Notes: generated by a model not told the origin, from the letters alone. A DNA stretch of 64,000 bases from JAIQFV01 sp041494885 (GCA_041494885.1 JBGQBO010000003.1:146833-210832), one strand, 5' to 3'; positions 33,949 to 43,900 are shown, counted from the stretch's first letter. Program-made: numbers and translations.

Positions 33949-36393
33949 CTAATTCTTTGTTCTTGAGGAAGCAGGAGACTGTCGGCCGAATTTCTGTTCG
34001 GCGGCCTGGGCGTGGCGGGCTCGTGCAATCTTTTTTTGGAGCGCTTCATTCGATGGATCCAGGCTCAAGCCTTTCTGGTATTCGCCGATGGCTTTTTCGT
34101 ACGCCCCTTGTTCATAAAAGGTATCTCCCCGCACTCCCGCAGAAGTGATTTCCCCTTCCACCCGGGATTGGGCGCGGCGAGCCCTCTCGAATTTATCTCG
34201 GAGCTCTGCATTCTGCGGATCCAAGCTCAATCCTCTTTGGTATTCGCTGATGGCCTTGCCGTAGATGCCCCGTTCATAGTAGGCGTCTCCCTGGGAAGTG
34301 GCAGAAGACACTTCGGCAGCCATCTTTGTCTCGACGCCGGCCTTCGGGGGCCCAGGCTGAACCTCGTTCCCAGTGTGTCCTTTTAAATCGGTGGCTGGGG
34401 GAGTAACGATTGGCGCTGGACCTGCACTTTTTGCAGGGTCTTCCCTGATTGCAGAGGGCCGGAGGTTGAGGTATCCGACACCGACACCGAGGACGATGAC
34501 CGCCGTTGCCACCGACGCCCAGATCTTGAGGTTTGATCTTGGCGGAGCTGCCCTCGTCAGCGGAGTGAATTTTGGCGCTTCCCTGGGTAGAGCCATTGGT
34601 TCAACCGGTGTCCCGAATGGTTGGGCACCTGATCCCCCAGGCTTATATGGGGACTTTACCTGAAGAGAAAGATCTAAAGGGCTTCTCTCATCGATCCGAG
34701 GGAGGGGTGTCATTCGGGTTGTTTTCGGCCCCGGTTCAGAAGTCAGTAGCGTGGCAGCGGCAGGCTGGGTCGGCGCCCCGGTGAAATTTGAACCGGCCAA
34801 AACCTCTCTGGAAGCGCCTTGAGCGCCCTCGGCTTGAGCGTGATAAACAACAACAATGAGAGGAATCGAGACGAGGGTTGCGGCGGCGCTGACGACCTCC
34901 AGGGCGAAGAATTCCGCGGTTGTGGTGATGACACGCGAGGCAACAAGAAGATCACCCTTGAAGATCTCCAAATTGACCAAAAGCTCACCCGGAGTTTTAG
35001 GGGTAAGCAAAAACGTGCACGTCTCTGAGTCGCCCCGCGGAGGCACAAGAAGTCTCCTGGTTTGAGACTTCGGCTCAAAATCCGGGGCATCGACCCTCAA
35101 GACGATTTCAGCAGATTGGATCACTCCGTTTTGATCCTTGGGAAACTCTAACTGGAATGGTTTCGAATTGACATCCCTGGCGGTTAAGGACTGGATGTTC
35201 TCCTTAGCGAGCACGGCACGGAGGCCCTCCGAATCTGTCCGTCGAATCAGTGCGAGGAGCTGTGTGGATCTTCCGAGAGGTACCCTCTTAGGCAGGGCTG
35301 CTTCGAGTGTTCGCTGTTGTTCTGCCCTCTCGACTGTCGGGAGAGACAGCTTATCATGGCGGATCGCCTCGCCCTCTGCCTGCAATCTTGCAGATTGAGT
35401 GTCGATTGGGAGTGGCATTTCTTGTGTGGCATGAGCAGCGAGGACCTTCTCGGCGGCAGTTGAAACCTGGCGACTGTCGTCCTGTTTCAAGGACAACAAC
35501 GCCTCTTTCGCCGCATTTGCCAGAGTCTTATTCCTCCCACGGAGTAGGCGCTCCAACTCCTGCACGGCTCCGACCCGCACCCCGACCAGCGGATTCTCGA
35601 CCGCTTCCCTCAAGTCTGGAGGCAGGTTGTCCGTTTTGATGATGGGGGGATGAGGATTTCGTGCAATGACGATTTCCCCCTGAACGTCGAAGGCCCACTT
35701 TCCCGGACTCTGCTGGGGGATTTCCTCTGTCACGCGATCGTGGATGTAGTCATACAGGTCGTCGAGGGTGACAAGACCGTCCCCATCCAGATCTGCCTCT
35801 CCCGTCTCCAGCCCTTTAACCAGGGTTTGAGTGAATATGGAACGAACGCCCTCGCCCTGGACTTCACCCCCTTCAAATGAGTATTGCATCGCATCGGAGG
35901 CGGTCAACACAACTCGTCCACGTCCCTCGAAATGGTCTCTCGTGCCTACATCCTTACTCCCCTTGGCCACCATCCCGCGTGCAAAGGCGCCACTATAACA
36001 ACAGTCCAGCAACAGAACCTGCCGCCGGGAGCGGCTTCGGAACATGACATCATTGACAAAGTTGGCCCATACCGCGGTCGAGCGGAGCAGCTTGTGCTGG
36101 GTGTTACTGGTGGCAAAGTAGAGCTGTCCATCCTCGTCCTTTACCCCATGACCTGAAAAATAGAGCAGCAGCAGGTCGTCCCGTTTACGATCCGCGAAGA
36201 ATGCCTCGATCGTCTCGCTGACCTTATAGGAGGGTTGGTTCAAGAGGGTCTGCACCTCGAAGCCGCCAATACCGGGATTCCCCAGTACCTCCGCAAGCGC
36301 CTCGGCGTCCTGGGCAGGCGCGATTAACTGCCGCAAGACATGGTCTTCGTATTGAGAATTGGCGATGATGAGTGCACTTTTCTTCTCAGCCAT
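33949..36393 (-). CDS. Caspase-like (metacaspase) membrane protein with EF-hand-like loop and C-terminal TPRs
   Basis: 814 residues. The caspase domain (about 1-245) has the catalytic His82 in LYFSGHGVKD and Cys132 in LLLDCCYSGAF. An EF-hand-type loop DLDGDGLVTLDD (201-212) lies within its C-terminal part, as in several prokaryotic metacaspases. A helical HEAT-like region follows (about 255-330), then a beta-rich domain (about 370-490). There are two membrane helices (about 500-522 and 625-645) and finally two TPR units (about 700-790). Caspase-like proteases of this type cleave after basic residues and can be calcium-dependent. Downstream on the same strand is a TPR protein. The role is unknown. 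Confidence 0.85.
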   Translation of the reverse strand: MAEKKSALIIANSQYEDHVLRQLIAPAQDAEALAEVLGNPGIGGFEVQTLLNQPSYKVSETIEAFFADRKRDDLLLLYFSGHGVKDEDGQLYFATSNTQHKLLRSTAVWANFVNDVMFRSRSRRQVLLLDCCYSGAFARGMVAKGSKDVGTRDHFEGRGRVVLTASDAMQYSFEGGEVQGEGVRSIFTQTLVKGLETGEADLDGDGLVTLDDLYDYIHDRVTEEIPQQSPGKWAFDVQGEIVIARNPHPPIIKTDNLPPDLREAVENPLVGVRVGAVQELERLLRGRNKTLANAAKEALLSLKQDDSRQVSTAAEKVLAAHATQEMPLPIDTQSARLQAEGEAIRHDKLSLPTVERAEQQRTLEAALPKRVPLGRSTQLLALIRRTDSEGLRAVLAKENIQSLTARDVNSKPFQLEFPKDQNGVIQSAEIVLRVDAPDFEPKSQTRRLLVPPRGDSETCTFLLTPKTPGELLVNLEIFKGDLLVASRVITTTAEFFALEVVSAAATLVSIPLIVVVYHAQAEGAQGASREVLAGSNFTGAPTQPAAATLLTSEPGPKTTRMTPLPRIDERSPLDLSLQVKSPYKPGGSGAQPFGTPVEPMALPREAPKFTPLTRAAPPRSNLKIWASVATAVIVLGVGVGYLNLRPSAIREDPAKSAGPAPIVTPPATDLKGHTGNEVQPGPPKAGVETKMAAEVSSATSQGDAYYERGIYGKAISEYQRGLSLDPQNAELRDKFERARRAQSRVEGEITSAGVRGDTFYEQGAYEKAIGEYQKGLSLDPSNEALQKKIARARHAQAAEQKFGRQSPASSRTKN

Positions 36394-37004
36394 ATCGGAT
36401 CACTCGGGCCCGGGTTGGAAGAGAATGAGAGCGACGTATTCGTTTCTTTGAACGTGAAATCCTGCCCCCGCCGGATTTCGCAAGAACTGCATTAAGGACC
36501 CCCCCTTGAGGGAGTAGGTTCTATGATGTATTGGTTTTTTGTCCCGGCTAAGATGCTACTGCTAATTCAAAGCGGCTGTCAATATAGTGCTTGCGGACGG
36601 GGGAAATCGGAGGGGCATCAAACTTGAAGGATTATGGAGGGTCGAGATCAATCGGACGATCTATTTTGGCAACCAATCCTTCCTCAGGTCAAAGAAAAGG
36701 TTTTATTTGGAACCTATCTGGTTTCCAGAGGGTCCAAGAAGATTTTCTTAGATCCATCGAAAGTACGGCGAGCAGGTTGTCCTCTCAGCCGACCAATTTA
36801 AGGGACCTCTCCGAAACGCGCTCACTGGCTGAAGATTAGGCGAAAAAAAAAGGCCGATCCTCAGCCGGAACCAGCCCCTTGATAATGATCATCGGGGACG
36901 CCAAAATGAATCGCGTTTACTTAAGGGGAGACTTCCGAAGTCTTTGGACCTTCGGAAGTCTCAATGCTGCCTCAGTCATAAAACGCTCGATCGGCATCCG
37001 GACT
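36394..37004. other. Intergenic region between the caspase-like gene and the Oar-like receptor
   Basis: About 610 bases without a convincing gene. It holds the promoter side of the caspase-like gene and, near its far end, the hairpin at 36930-36960. Short frames here have atypical composition. Confidence 0.4.
36930..36960 (-). terminator. Perfect 11-bp hairpin downstream of the Oar-like receptor gene
   Basis: GACTTCCGAAG at 36930-36940 and CTTCGGAAGTC at 36950-36960 pair perfectly over a 9-nt loop, 44 bp past the receptor stop. No T-tract follows on the minus strand, so it may stabilise the 3' end rather than act as a classical terminator. Confidence 0.45.
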
Positions 37005-40000
37005 TCAGAACGTAAACTTCACTGCGAGCTGAACCTGCAAGGGATCGCCCACGCCCTGTCGCAGGAAACCGTCAAAGTTGAACAGGCCGGGAGTGGTAAG
37101 CGGATTCACGTTGTTTACATTGTTAAAAGCATTAAACATCTCGATGATCGGGGTCAACGCATATCGTTCGTGGAATTTGAAAGGACGTTCCAGCCGCCAA
37201 TCCAGTGAGAAAAAGGCATTGTCCTTGCGGAGGCTGTTGCGTCCAAGATCAATGCCGTTGACAACGCGTGGCGAAGGCGTAATCGGCTGTGCCGAGTGCG
37301 CCTGCATCCGCACTCCACCTTGTAAGCCCCCCGGCAATTCGCCATAAAGAGACAAATTGAACTTATTCCGTTCATCACGGTCGGAGGGCGAATACTCCGC
37401 CGCTAGGTTGTGGAAGTCAAGATACCGGAAGGTGAATGGATCGCGTTCGTTGGAATCATCATCGTAGTCCCTTGAGTAGGTGTAGTTCGCGTCCAATTGA
37501 TAATGTCGACTGAACCGTTTCCGCACGCCAAAAGTAATACCCCGGTAGAGCGATTTTGATGAACTTTGAGTGTCCGTGATGGCGCCCAGATTGGGAAAGG
37601 GTATAGGGCCAGGGCCGACGTTGGGATTGACGAAACGCGTGAGGTGAACGCCTTTCGACCATGTAAAGTCGACGTAACCGGCTATGTCGGACATCAACTC
37701 CTGTTGGAACGCGAAGTTGGCGGTGTAGATTCTCGGATTGGCGTAGTCTTTGCTGAAGACGGTCACACCCGGCTGAAATGGAAAAGTGCCGGGCGGCAGC
37801 ACTGGGGCGACTACCCTTCCCGGATAAGTGGGAGGATCTCCTCCCGCGCTGTTAAATCCCGTCAGTGCGACGATCCCTTGCAGCTGGACGCCGTTGGTGG
37901 TGATCGGCCCCACTTGCGTCAACATATTCTGGTTACCGTTGTAAATGCCAAAACTTGCTCTCAGCACGGATTTGTTGTTATTGAAGAGATCCCAGGCAAA
38001 TCCAACACGCGGTTGGAACATTTTCTTTTGATTGGGCAGAGTGCCATCCGAGGGGAAACTCGGATTGCTCAAATTAACCCCATAAGCCGTTTTTGATGCA
38101 GGGATAACTGGTTGAGCGAGCATCTGAGCTTCCCATCGCAGACCGTAGTTGAGGGTAAAGTTGGGGCGGACCTGCCATTTGTCCTGAATGAACAGGGCGT
38201 AGTTTTCGTTGGCCATGTCCGCCGCGCCCGCTGCATCCGTGGTGGGTCCGCTCGGAGAGGCATTCTGCAAATAGAGAAGGAGTGGGCCGCCATTGGGGGT
38301 TGAGCCGCCGGGACATGTTCCCGTGGGACCGACAAAAGCCCCGTTGGAGCATTCCACGGCCGTCGGTCCAAAGCCCGGGCCCAGCGACGCCGGGGAGGCG
38401 TAATGAAGGAATCCGGTCACGCTGTCAAAAATGTAGCGACCGGTGAAAAACCCACGAAACACTTGAATGTTCCGGCTGTGCAGCCATTCGCCCCCCAATT
38501 TGATCGTGTGCTTGCCGGAAACGATGGAAAAGTTATCCCGGATGTCGGTCCGATAAAACAATTCGTCGACGTTGGGTTCCAGGAAAAATGGCTGACCAAA
38601 TCGGAAGGATGGGTCAAAACCTATGGCCGTGTCTGGAACGGCAGAAGGGATCGCATTCCGCGGTCGGTTCTCTCGAGAATAGCCGAAATGGAATTCATTA
38701 AGCTTGGTTTGCGAGACCGTGGTGAACAGGTTGCCGTTGATGGTCTGTATTTTGGAAGGTCCTTCGATGCCGTTGGCAGAGTTCCCGTAAGTCGGAACAT
38801 CAAAGGTCTGGTTGGTATTCTTGGAGTAGTCAAAGTTGTACGAGGCTGACAACTGGTTCGAGGGGTTAATGTTCCAATCCAACTTGCCCAATGCGTTGGA
38901 GTTTCGAATGGTGTGAGGCACCGGGTTGCCTTCAGCCTGGTTGAACTTGGTTTGAAAGAAATTGGTCAACGCGAGGCGCTGGCAGTCCGCATTGCTCGAG
39001 ATAGTCGCATCATTGGTCCCGACGACAGGGGCAGCCACCGGGCAGGCGGTGGGGCCAAGCTGTTGGCTCAAGTTGGTTCGCGTGAGGTTTTCGAGGATTT
39101 GTTCGAACGCGCCAAAGATAAAAACCTTGTCCTTCTTGATGGGTCCGCCAATCGTACCGCCGAATTGCTCGCGTTTGAAACCATCCAGCCCCTTGCCATC
39201 GGAAGTATCCGCGGTCAAGGCTTCGAGACGTTGAAAGTGAAATAGGCTTCCATGGACCTGGTTGGTCCCTGATTTGGTGATGACGTTGACAACACCCCCC
39301 GCGGTCCGTCCAAATTCCGCATTGGCGCCCGCTGCCACCACTTGAAATTCCTTGACGGCCTCCAGCGTGATATCAATGGCAGCACGCTGTCCCCCCAACT
39401 GTTCTCCGAAAAAGCCGTTGTTGTAATCTCCCCCATCCAGGCTGATGTTGTTAAATATGCCTCGCTGGCCGTTGAAATTGATCTCGTCACCATCAGGGCC
39501 CTGGGTGATGCTGACTCCAGGCGTCAGGGTCAAGAGATCCTCAAATTTTCGGCCCAGAACGGGGCTTTTTTCCACGGAAAGCTCATTCAGCGTCGTGGCG
39601 GACACCGTTTCCGTTGTTTCAATCGTGGGGGTGGCGGTAACGGTAATGCGTTCCTGTTGCTGAGAGACCTTCATGGATAAATCCAAGGTGATTGCTTGTC
39701 CCACCGTGAGATTGAAGTTCTCCTGCACCAAGGTGGCAAACCCCTGTTTCGATGCCGTCAGGGCGTAACGCCCGGGGGGCAACTGTAGAAAAACAAATCG
39801 ACCGTCACTGTCGGACGAAGCGTTTTTTGTCAGGTTGGTGTCCAGATTTTTGACTTCAATGCTGGTACCCGGGACAACGGCACCGGACGGATCCGTCACC
39901 GTCCCCTGGATGACTCCTGTGGTAATTGATGATTGGGCACACAGGCTCGAAGCGAATACCAGAGTAATCACCAGACAAAGGATGCTACCTGTTAGCCATA

Positions 40001-40031
40001 GCCTCATGGCCTGTGAAAAGGTGTTGCGCAT
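37005..40031 (-). CDS. TonB-dependent, Oar-like outer membrane receptor with carboxypeptidase-regulatory-like domain
   Basis: 1008 residues from MRNTFSQAMRLW at 40031, with a GGAGGAAACC site. A signal peptide (about 1-33) precedes a CarboxypepD_reg-like beta domain (about 38-120: GVIQGTVTDPSGAVVPGTSI, LPPGRYALTASKQGF). A plug domain follows (about 125-280, NISLDGGDYNN, GRTAGGVVNVITKSGTNQVHG), then a large beta-barrel ending in an aromatic residue (VKFTF). Such proteins are abundant in Acidobacteriota and are thought to import polymers or siderophores, or to act in adhesion. No dedicated substrate gene is adjacent. Confidence 0.92.
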   Translation of the reverse strand: MRNTFSQAMRLWLTGSILCLVITLVFASSLCAQSSITTGVIQGTVTDPSGAVVPGTSIEVKNLDTNLTKNASSDSDGRFVFLQLPPGRYALTASKQGFATLVQENFNLTVGQAITLDLSMKVSQQQERITVTATPTIETTETVSATTLNELSVEKSPVLGRKFEDLLTLTPGVSITQGPDGDEINFNGQRGIFNNISLDGGDYNNGFFGEQLGGQRAAIDITLEAVKEFQVVAAGANAEFGRTAGGVVNVITKSGTNQVHGSLFHFQRLEALTADTSDGKGLDGFKREQFGGTIGGPIKKDKVFIFGAFEQILENLTRTNLSQQLGPTACPVAAPVVGTNDATISSNADCQRLALTNFFQTKFNQAEGNPVPHTIRNSNALGKLDWNINPSNQLSASYNFDYSKNTNQTFDVPTYGNSANGIEGPSKIQTINGNLFTTVSQTKLNEFHFGYSRENRPRNAIPSAVPDTAIGFDPSFRFGQPFFLEPNVDELFYRTDIRDNFSIVSGKHTIKLGGEWLHSRNIQVFRGFFTGRYIFDSVTGFLHYASPASLGPGFGPTAVECSNGAFVGPTGTCPGGSTPNGGPLLLYLQNASPSGPTTDAAGAADMANENYALFIQDKWQVRPNFTLNYGLRWEAQMLAQPVIPASKTAYGVNLSNPSFPSDGTLPNQKKMFQPRVGFAWDLFNNNKSVLRASFGIYNGNQNMLTQVGPITTNGVQLQGIVALTGFNSAGGDPPTYPGRVVAPVLPPGTFPFQPGVTVFSKDYANPRIYTANFAFQQELMSDIAGYVDFTWSKGVHLTRFVNPNVGPGPIPFPNLGAITDTQSSSKSLYRGITFGVRKRFSRHYQLDANYTYSRDYDDDSNERDPFTFRYLDFHNLAAEYSPSDRDERNKFNLSLYGELPGGLQGGVRMQAHSAQPITPSPRVVNGIDLGRNSLRKDNAFFSLDWRLERPFKFHERYALTPIIEMFNAFNNVNNVNPLTTPGLFNFDGFLRQGVGDPLQVQLAVKFTF

Positions 40032-40497
40032 GGTTTCCTCCCCAAGGTTGAACTTCCCGTTTTTTGTTTCCGAACCTGGCCCTTGCACCAAGGGTCAGAG
40101 ATTTTGCGCGACTAGAGATTTCAGAGATTGACCGGGACTGACCCGCTTCGATCGAATCTCAAGTTCCATCAAGTCGGTGTGCTTTTTGAACGAACGTTCG
40201 GACTCCTCGCTGTTAGGCTTGCTCGGCACAAGGCATCCCTGAATCGATGTGCAAGCCGAAGAAGTCGACTCCGTTTGTTAGGGAACCATCCATTTGGAAA
40301 TTGCTGGATTTCGGAGTCTTTATATGCCAACCCGAGAAAAATATCAAGTGCCGAAAATAATAAAAATCCCCCCTCCCAGGCGAATCGTTTCAGAACATCC
40401 TGGAGTCTTTGAAATGAGGATTCAGGGGGTGGAAAGGAAGGGAAATTGCTCCCACTGGAGAAGCGGGGAAGAAGGGGCACAGTAGGAGGTTTGGACG
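40032..40497. other. Intergenic region upstream of the Oar-like receptor
   Basis: No convincing gene in about 470 bases. A 10-bp palindrome CGAACGTTCG lies near 40191-40200, possibly a regulator site, but it is unsupported otherwise. Confidence 0.35.
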
Positions 40498-40536
40498 AAA
40501 AAACCGGGTCGAACCACGCCTGCGGGTCGACCCGGT
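40498..40536 (-). terminator. Rho-independent terminator of the heptad-repeat protein gene
   Basis: ACCGGGTCGA (40503-40512) and TCGACCCGGT (40527-40536) form a perfect 10-bp stem with a 14-nt loop. On the minus strand the stem is followed directly by six T residues (40503-40498). It lies 24 bp after the stop of the 40560 gene. Confidence 0.8.
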
Positions 40537-40559
40537 CGGAGTGAGGACGAGTGGATCAA

Positions 40560-40943
40560 TCAGTGTCCGTGTCGATCTTGACGAAGGTCCTTGCGACCAC
40601 GGTGCAGGTCGCGCGCGTCACGGTTCCGATCCCTGGTGTCCTGGCGCAAGTCTTTGCGATCGCGATAGAGGTCCCGCCGGTCGGCTTTGATGTCCGCCTT
40701 GTTGTCTCCCTGCTTGATATCCTGCCTGAGGTCCTTCCGGTCTGACCGGATATCTTTTCTGTCTTTGTAGATATCGTGGCGGTCCTGTTTGAGGTCGCGC
40801 GCATCATGGCGGATGTCGCGCTTGTCTTGCTTGATGTCGGAATTGCCGGTTGGGCCCGGGGTTTGTGCCCAGGCTCCAACCGAAAGCAAAGCGACCAGGG
40901 CGCCTCCTGTCAAGATGCGCCTGAAGATTTTGCTAGGGGTCAT
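40560..40943 (-). CDS. Small exported Asp/Arg/Lys-rich heptad-repeat protein
   Basis: 127 residues. A signal peptide (about 1-26, cleavage near AWAQ) is followed by about nine units of a seven-residue pattern D-[I/L]-x-x-D-[R/K]-x (such as DIKQDKR, DIRHDAR, DIRSDRK, DLYRDRK). The mature part would form one long, highly charged helix. No function is known to me. An AAGGAGAG site precedes the ATG, and a strong terminator follows, so it is probably a real, separately transcribed gene. Confidence 0.75.
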   Translation of the reverse strand: MTPSKIFRRILTGGALVALLSVGAWAQTPGPTGNSDIKQDKRDIRHDARDLKQDRHDIYKDRKDIRSDRKDLRQDIKQGDNKADIKADRRDLYRDRKDLRQDTRDRNRDARDLHRGRKDLRQDRHGH

Positions 40944-41299
40944 GTTCGGCTCTCCTTGTTGTTGGGTTTCTAACTTCCCTTCAGTTCTTTAAACAATTGG
41001 AGGCCAAAAAGGTTTAATGTCAGGGGAGCGAAATTAACCGGTATTCCTAGGCCGATCTGTTCTTCTCGTCGTGACGTGGAGGGCCAACGCGGGTTCGCCG
41101 GGATGGGGCGTGCACCAGGAGCTTTGAAATCGGAGCGCTCCCGAAGCGGGCCAAATGGGTGGGGGATTAATAGGCTCCGAATCAGTCTGCAAGGACAGGA
41201 TCCTGTTCACCGGGGGGCCGGGTCCACACTTTTCTTCCGCATTCCGCAATCCGAGATCCGCAATTGGAAGAGAGCCGTAAGGCATTCACTGGCAATCCT
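40944..41299. other. Intergenic region after the SpoIIE-type phosphatase gene
   Basis: About 350 bases without a supported gene. It holds the heptamer array at 41236-41263 and the promoter of the heptad-repeat protein. Confidence 0.4.
41236..41263. repeat. Short heptamer array D
   Basis: Four contiguous 7-bp units: TCCGCAT, TCCGCAA, TCCGAGA, TCCGCAA. It lies 37 bp past the stop of the SpoIIE-type phosphatase gene. No inverted partner array was seen in the same intergenic region. Confidence 0.6.
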
Positions 41300-43900
41300 C
41301 TAAGCCACCCGCATCACCACCAGGGTCATGTCGTCGTGCTGATCCGCTCCCGCAGAGAATCGGTCGGCCTCGCGAATGAGGTGGTCGATGGTTTCAGCGG
41401 CACTCGATCCTTCACATTTTTGAATGGCCTCCGTCAATCTCTCCTCGCCCCACTCCTGCTCCTGGGGATTCATAGCTTCGCTGATACCATCGGTGAAAGC
41501 CACCAGCAAATCCCCGGGGGCCAGAGTCACGGCCGCCTGCTTGTATTTCATGTCCTGGATTAAACCAATTACAGAGCCGCCTTCTTCCAGCCGGATCACC
41601 TGGCTGGAAGACCGACCGTTCCGGAACAGCATCGGTGCGTTGTGCCCTGCATTCACATAAGTCAGGGTCCGGCTGCCTGATTCATACTGCGCAAAAAAGA
41701 AGGTGGCATAACGATTGGTGGGTGACGCATCGAAAACCAGGCGGTTCACGTTGGAGATTAGGGTGGACAGACTCATCGACCCTGCCATGGTCTGTCCGCG
41801 CAGAGAGGCCTGGAGACTGGCCATGAGGAGTGCGGCCGGAATCCCTTTTCCTGAAACATCCCCAATGGCGATGCCGAGGTTCTGATTCGGCAGAAGAAGA
41901 AAGTCGTAGTAATCTCCTCCCACCTCCAGAGCTGGACGGCATTTGCCCGCGTAATCGAGCCCTGGGATCTCCGGATTGACCTGTGGGAAAAGGCGCTCCT
42001 GGACCTCCCGCGCGATCTCCAACTCCCGATTCATCTTCTCGCGTCGCGCCATTTCAGCCGCCACTGTGGCCGTCAAATGACTGTTCTCCAGCGCCAGGGC
42101 GGTCTGAGTCGCCACTGAACGCAACAATCGCAGGTCAGAATTCGAGAAAGGCTCTTCCGAGAGCTTTGGTCCAAGGGTCATGAACCCGAGCAGATTTTCT
42201 TTCACGGCCAGTGGCAGCAGGAGCTGTGCCTGCAATTGCCCGAGTTGATCGTGCTCCTCCCGGGTGATGGACTCATGACTGACCCAGGAATTCGGATCAT
42301 CCATATAAACTCGCTGAGGCTCCCTGGCCTGGCATAGATGTTCAATGGTGGCGGCGTGTTCAGGGATTGAGACAGGCGGTGAATTGCCGAAACCCAGTGC
42401 ATACGCAGGAGTGTAATAGCCGCCACCCCGCAGCAGCACGGCCACTCGAGGCACATGCAGCGTTTCGGAAATGCTCTTCGACACGGTTTCAATCAATGGT
42501 CCCGTCTCCACCAACGAACGCACATTCTCGCCCAAATCCGTCAGGATCTTCTCGGCATTGTAGACCTCGCGGAAAAACCGGCGATCCGTCCATGCACGGA
42601 GGCGATCGGCAAGGCGGCGCATGAGAAAGATCACAAGGATCCCAATGGCAATTTTTGTGATCTTCTGTGGCCGGTTCGTCAGGGGGTCGGACGCCAGGGT
42701 CACCGACACCAGGATGACCGCAAAGCTCGCGAGGACCTGCAGGACCAGGATGCCCCGAGTGGCGAGGGCGTACTGCAAGCCCTGGCGGACCACAACGCGC
42801 ACATCCAACGCCCGCTGAACCACGATCACGTACGCCAGCGTGACAGGGAAGAGGAAGAGGAGAAGGATGGAGGGGAGCGCGAGCCACGGAGAAAATCCGA
42901 CGAAGGGATCCTTGTGCCGGATGAGGCCGGCGACAAGGAGGAGAAAAATCGGTCCCAGGCTGATGCTGGCGCCCCAACGGAACAGGGCCAGGCGGCGGCG
43001 TCCATCAGCGGTTGAGGCGACCCCGCCCTTGTAGCCGAGACAAAAAAAGAAGACACCAATGGCGACCGAAGTCAGGATGAACGGAATCGCTCCGAGATGC
43101 TCATAGAACCGATTGATGCTGGCAACAGCGGCGATATTTTCAGAGGCTCCCACATCGATAATGGCCCGGGCCAGGGAATTGGCAGCGAGCGGGACAATCA
43201 ACAACCATTTGATCCAAGGGCGGCTCTTTTCAAATGGAAGTGCCTGCGGGAAATAGATTCCAAACAGCATCATCCAGAACGGCCAGCTCGTGGCCAATAT
43301 GGTGTGATATACGATGGCCCCTTCGCGCATCCTGTCTCCCCACGCGATGATATTCCCCGCGGGAGAGAAACTCGTCATCTGGCTGAAGCTCATGAGTAAT
43401 CCCAACAGGAGCCAGGCCAGGGGGTCGCGCGGTCTCACCGCAGCCACTCCGAATCCCAGCAGCAAGCAAAGCAAGGGTGTGGCCACCTCGATGAGGAGGC
43501 TCATCAACCAGGTGCCGATGCTCATAGAGGTTTTGGATCTTGGAGGAAGGACAATCCCTGCAGTTCGCCTTCCGGACCCCTTCTGGAATTCGACCGTCAT
43601 CACATTTCCGGCGGAAGATCTTTGCAGCGCCCTCTGTAACACGGCTTCGCCGGTGAATGTGCGTCCATTGATGGCCAGGATGCGGGCGCCCACGTCCAGT
43701 CCCGCCCCCTTCGCCTCCGGGCGTACGCTCGCCACAAAGAAACTCACAGGCGCCAATTCGAAAGGGCTGGAGACAGCATTCGAATTGGCGAAGAGAGATT
43801 GGAGTGTGTCCCATGCGTTGCGTGTTTGATAAGAGAAGGCAACGAGGATCAATAGGACGAGGCCGGCAAATTGCAAGCGGTGGCTGGATTTCAGTTCCAT
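41300..43900 (-). CDS. Membrane-anchored PP2C/SpoIIE phosphatase with PDZ-like and GAF domains
   Basis: 866 residues from MELKSSHRLQFAGL at 43900 (a TTG start at 43981 would add a lipobox-like SLSGCSSS and is less likely). An N-terminal helix is followed by a PDZ-like extracytoplasmic segment (about 50-110: VASVRPEAKGAGLDVGARIL). About eight membrane helices follow (130-430), then a GAF domain (about 465-600). A SpoIIE/PP2C domain (about 640-866) has metal residues in GGDYYDFLLL, GDVSGKGIPAALLMA, AFTDGISEAMN and QHDDMTLVV. It dephosphorylates an anti-anti-sigma type partner in such systems; no STAS or anti-sigma gene is adjacent. Confidence 0.9.
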   Translation of the reverse strand: MELKSSHRLQFAGLVLLILVAFSYQTRNAWDTLQSLFANSNAVSSPFELAPVSFFVASVRPEAKGAGLDVGARILAINGRTFTGEAVLQRALQRSSAGNVMTVEFQKGSGRRTAGIVLPPRSKTSMSIGTWLMSLLIEVATPLLCLLLGFGVAAVRPRDPLAWLLLGLLMSFSQMTSFSPAGNIIAWGDRMREGAIVYHTILATSWPFWMMLFGIYFPQALPFEKSRPWIKWLLIVPLAANSLARAIIDVGASENIAAVASINRFYEHLGAIPFILTSVAIGVFFFCLGYKGGVASTADGRRRLALFRWGASISLGPIFLLLVAGLIRHKDPFVGFSPWLALPSILLLFLFPVTLAYVIVVQRALDVRVVVRQGLQYALATRGILVLQVLASFAVILVSVTLASDPLTNRPQKITKIAIGILVIFLMRRLADRLRAWTDRRFFREVYNAEKILTDLGENVRSLVETGPLIETVSKSISETLHVPRVAVLLRGGGYYTPAYALGFGNSPPVSIPEHAATIEHLCQAREPQRVYMDDPNSWVSHESITREEHDQLGQLQAQLLLPLAVKENLLGFMTLGPKLSEEPFSNSDLRLLRSVATQTALALENSHLTATVAAEMARREKMNRELEIAREVQERLFPQVNPEIPGLDYAGKCRPALEVGGDYYDFLLLPNQNLGIAIGDVSGKGIPAALLMASLQASLRGQTMAGSMSLSTLISNVNRLVFDASPTNRYATFFFAQYESGSRTLTYVNAGHNAPMLFRNGRSSSQVIRLEEGGSVIGLIQDMKYKQAAVTLAPGDLLVAFTDGISEAMNPQEQEWGEERLTEAIQKCEGSSAAETIDHLIREADRFSAGADQHDDMTLVVMRVA

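Noticed and set aside
36591..36839. Plus-strand frame of 82 codons in the gap beside the caspase-like gene
   Set aside because: Ser/Arg-rich, no ribosome site, no domain.
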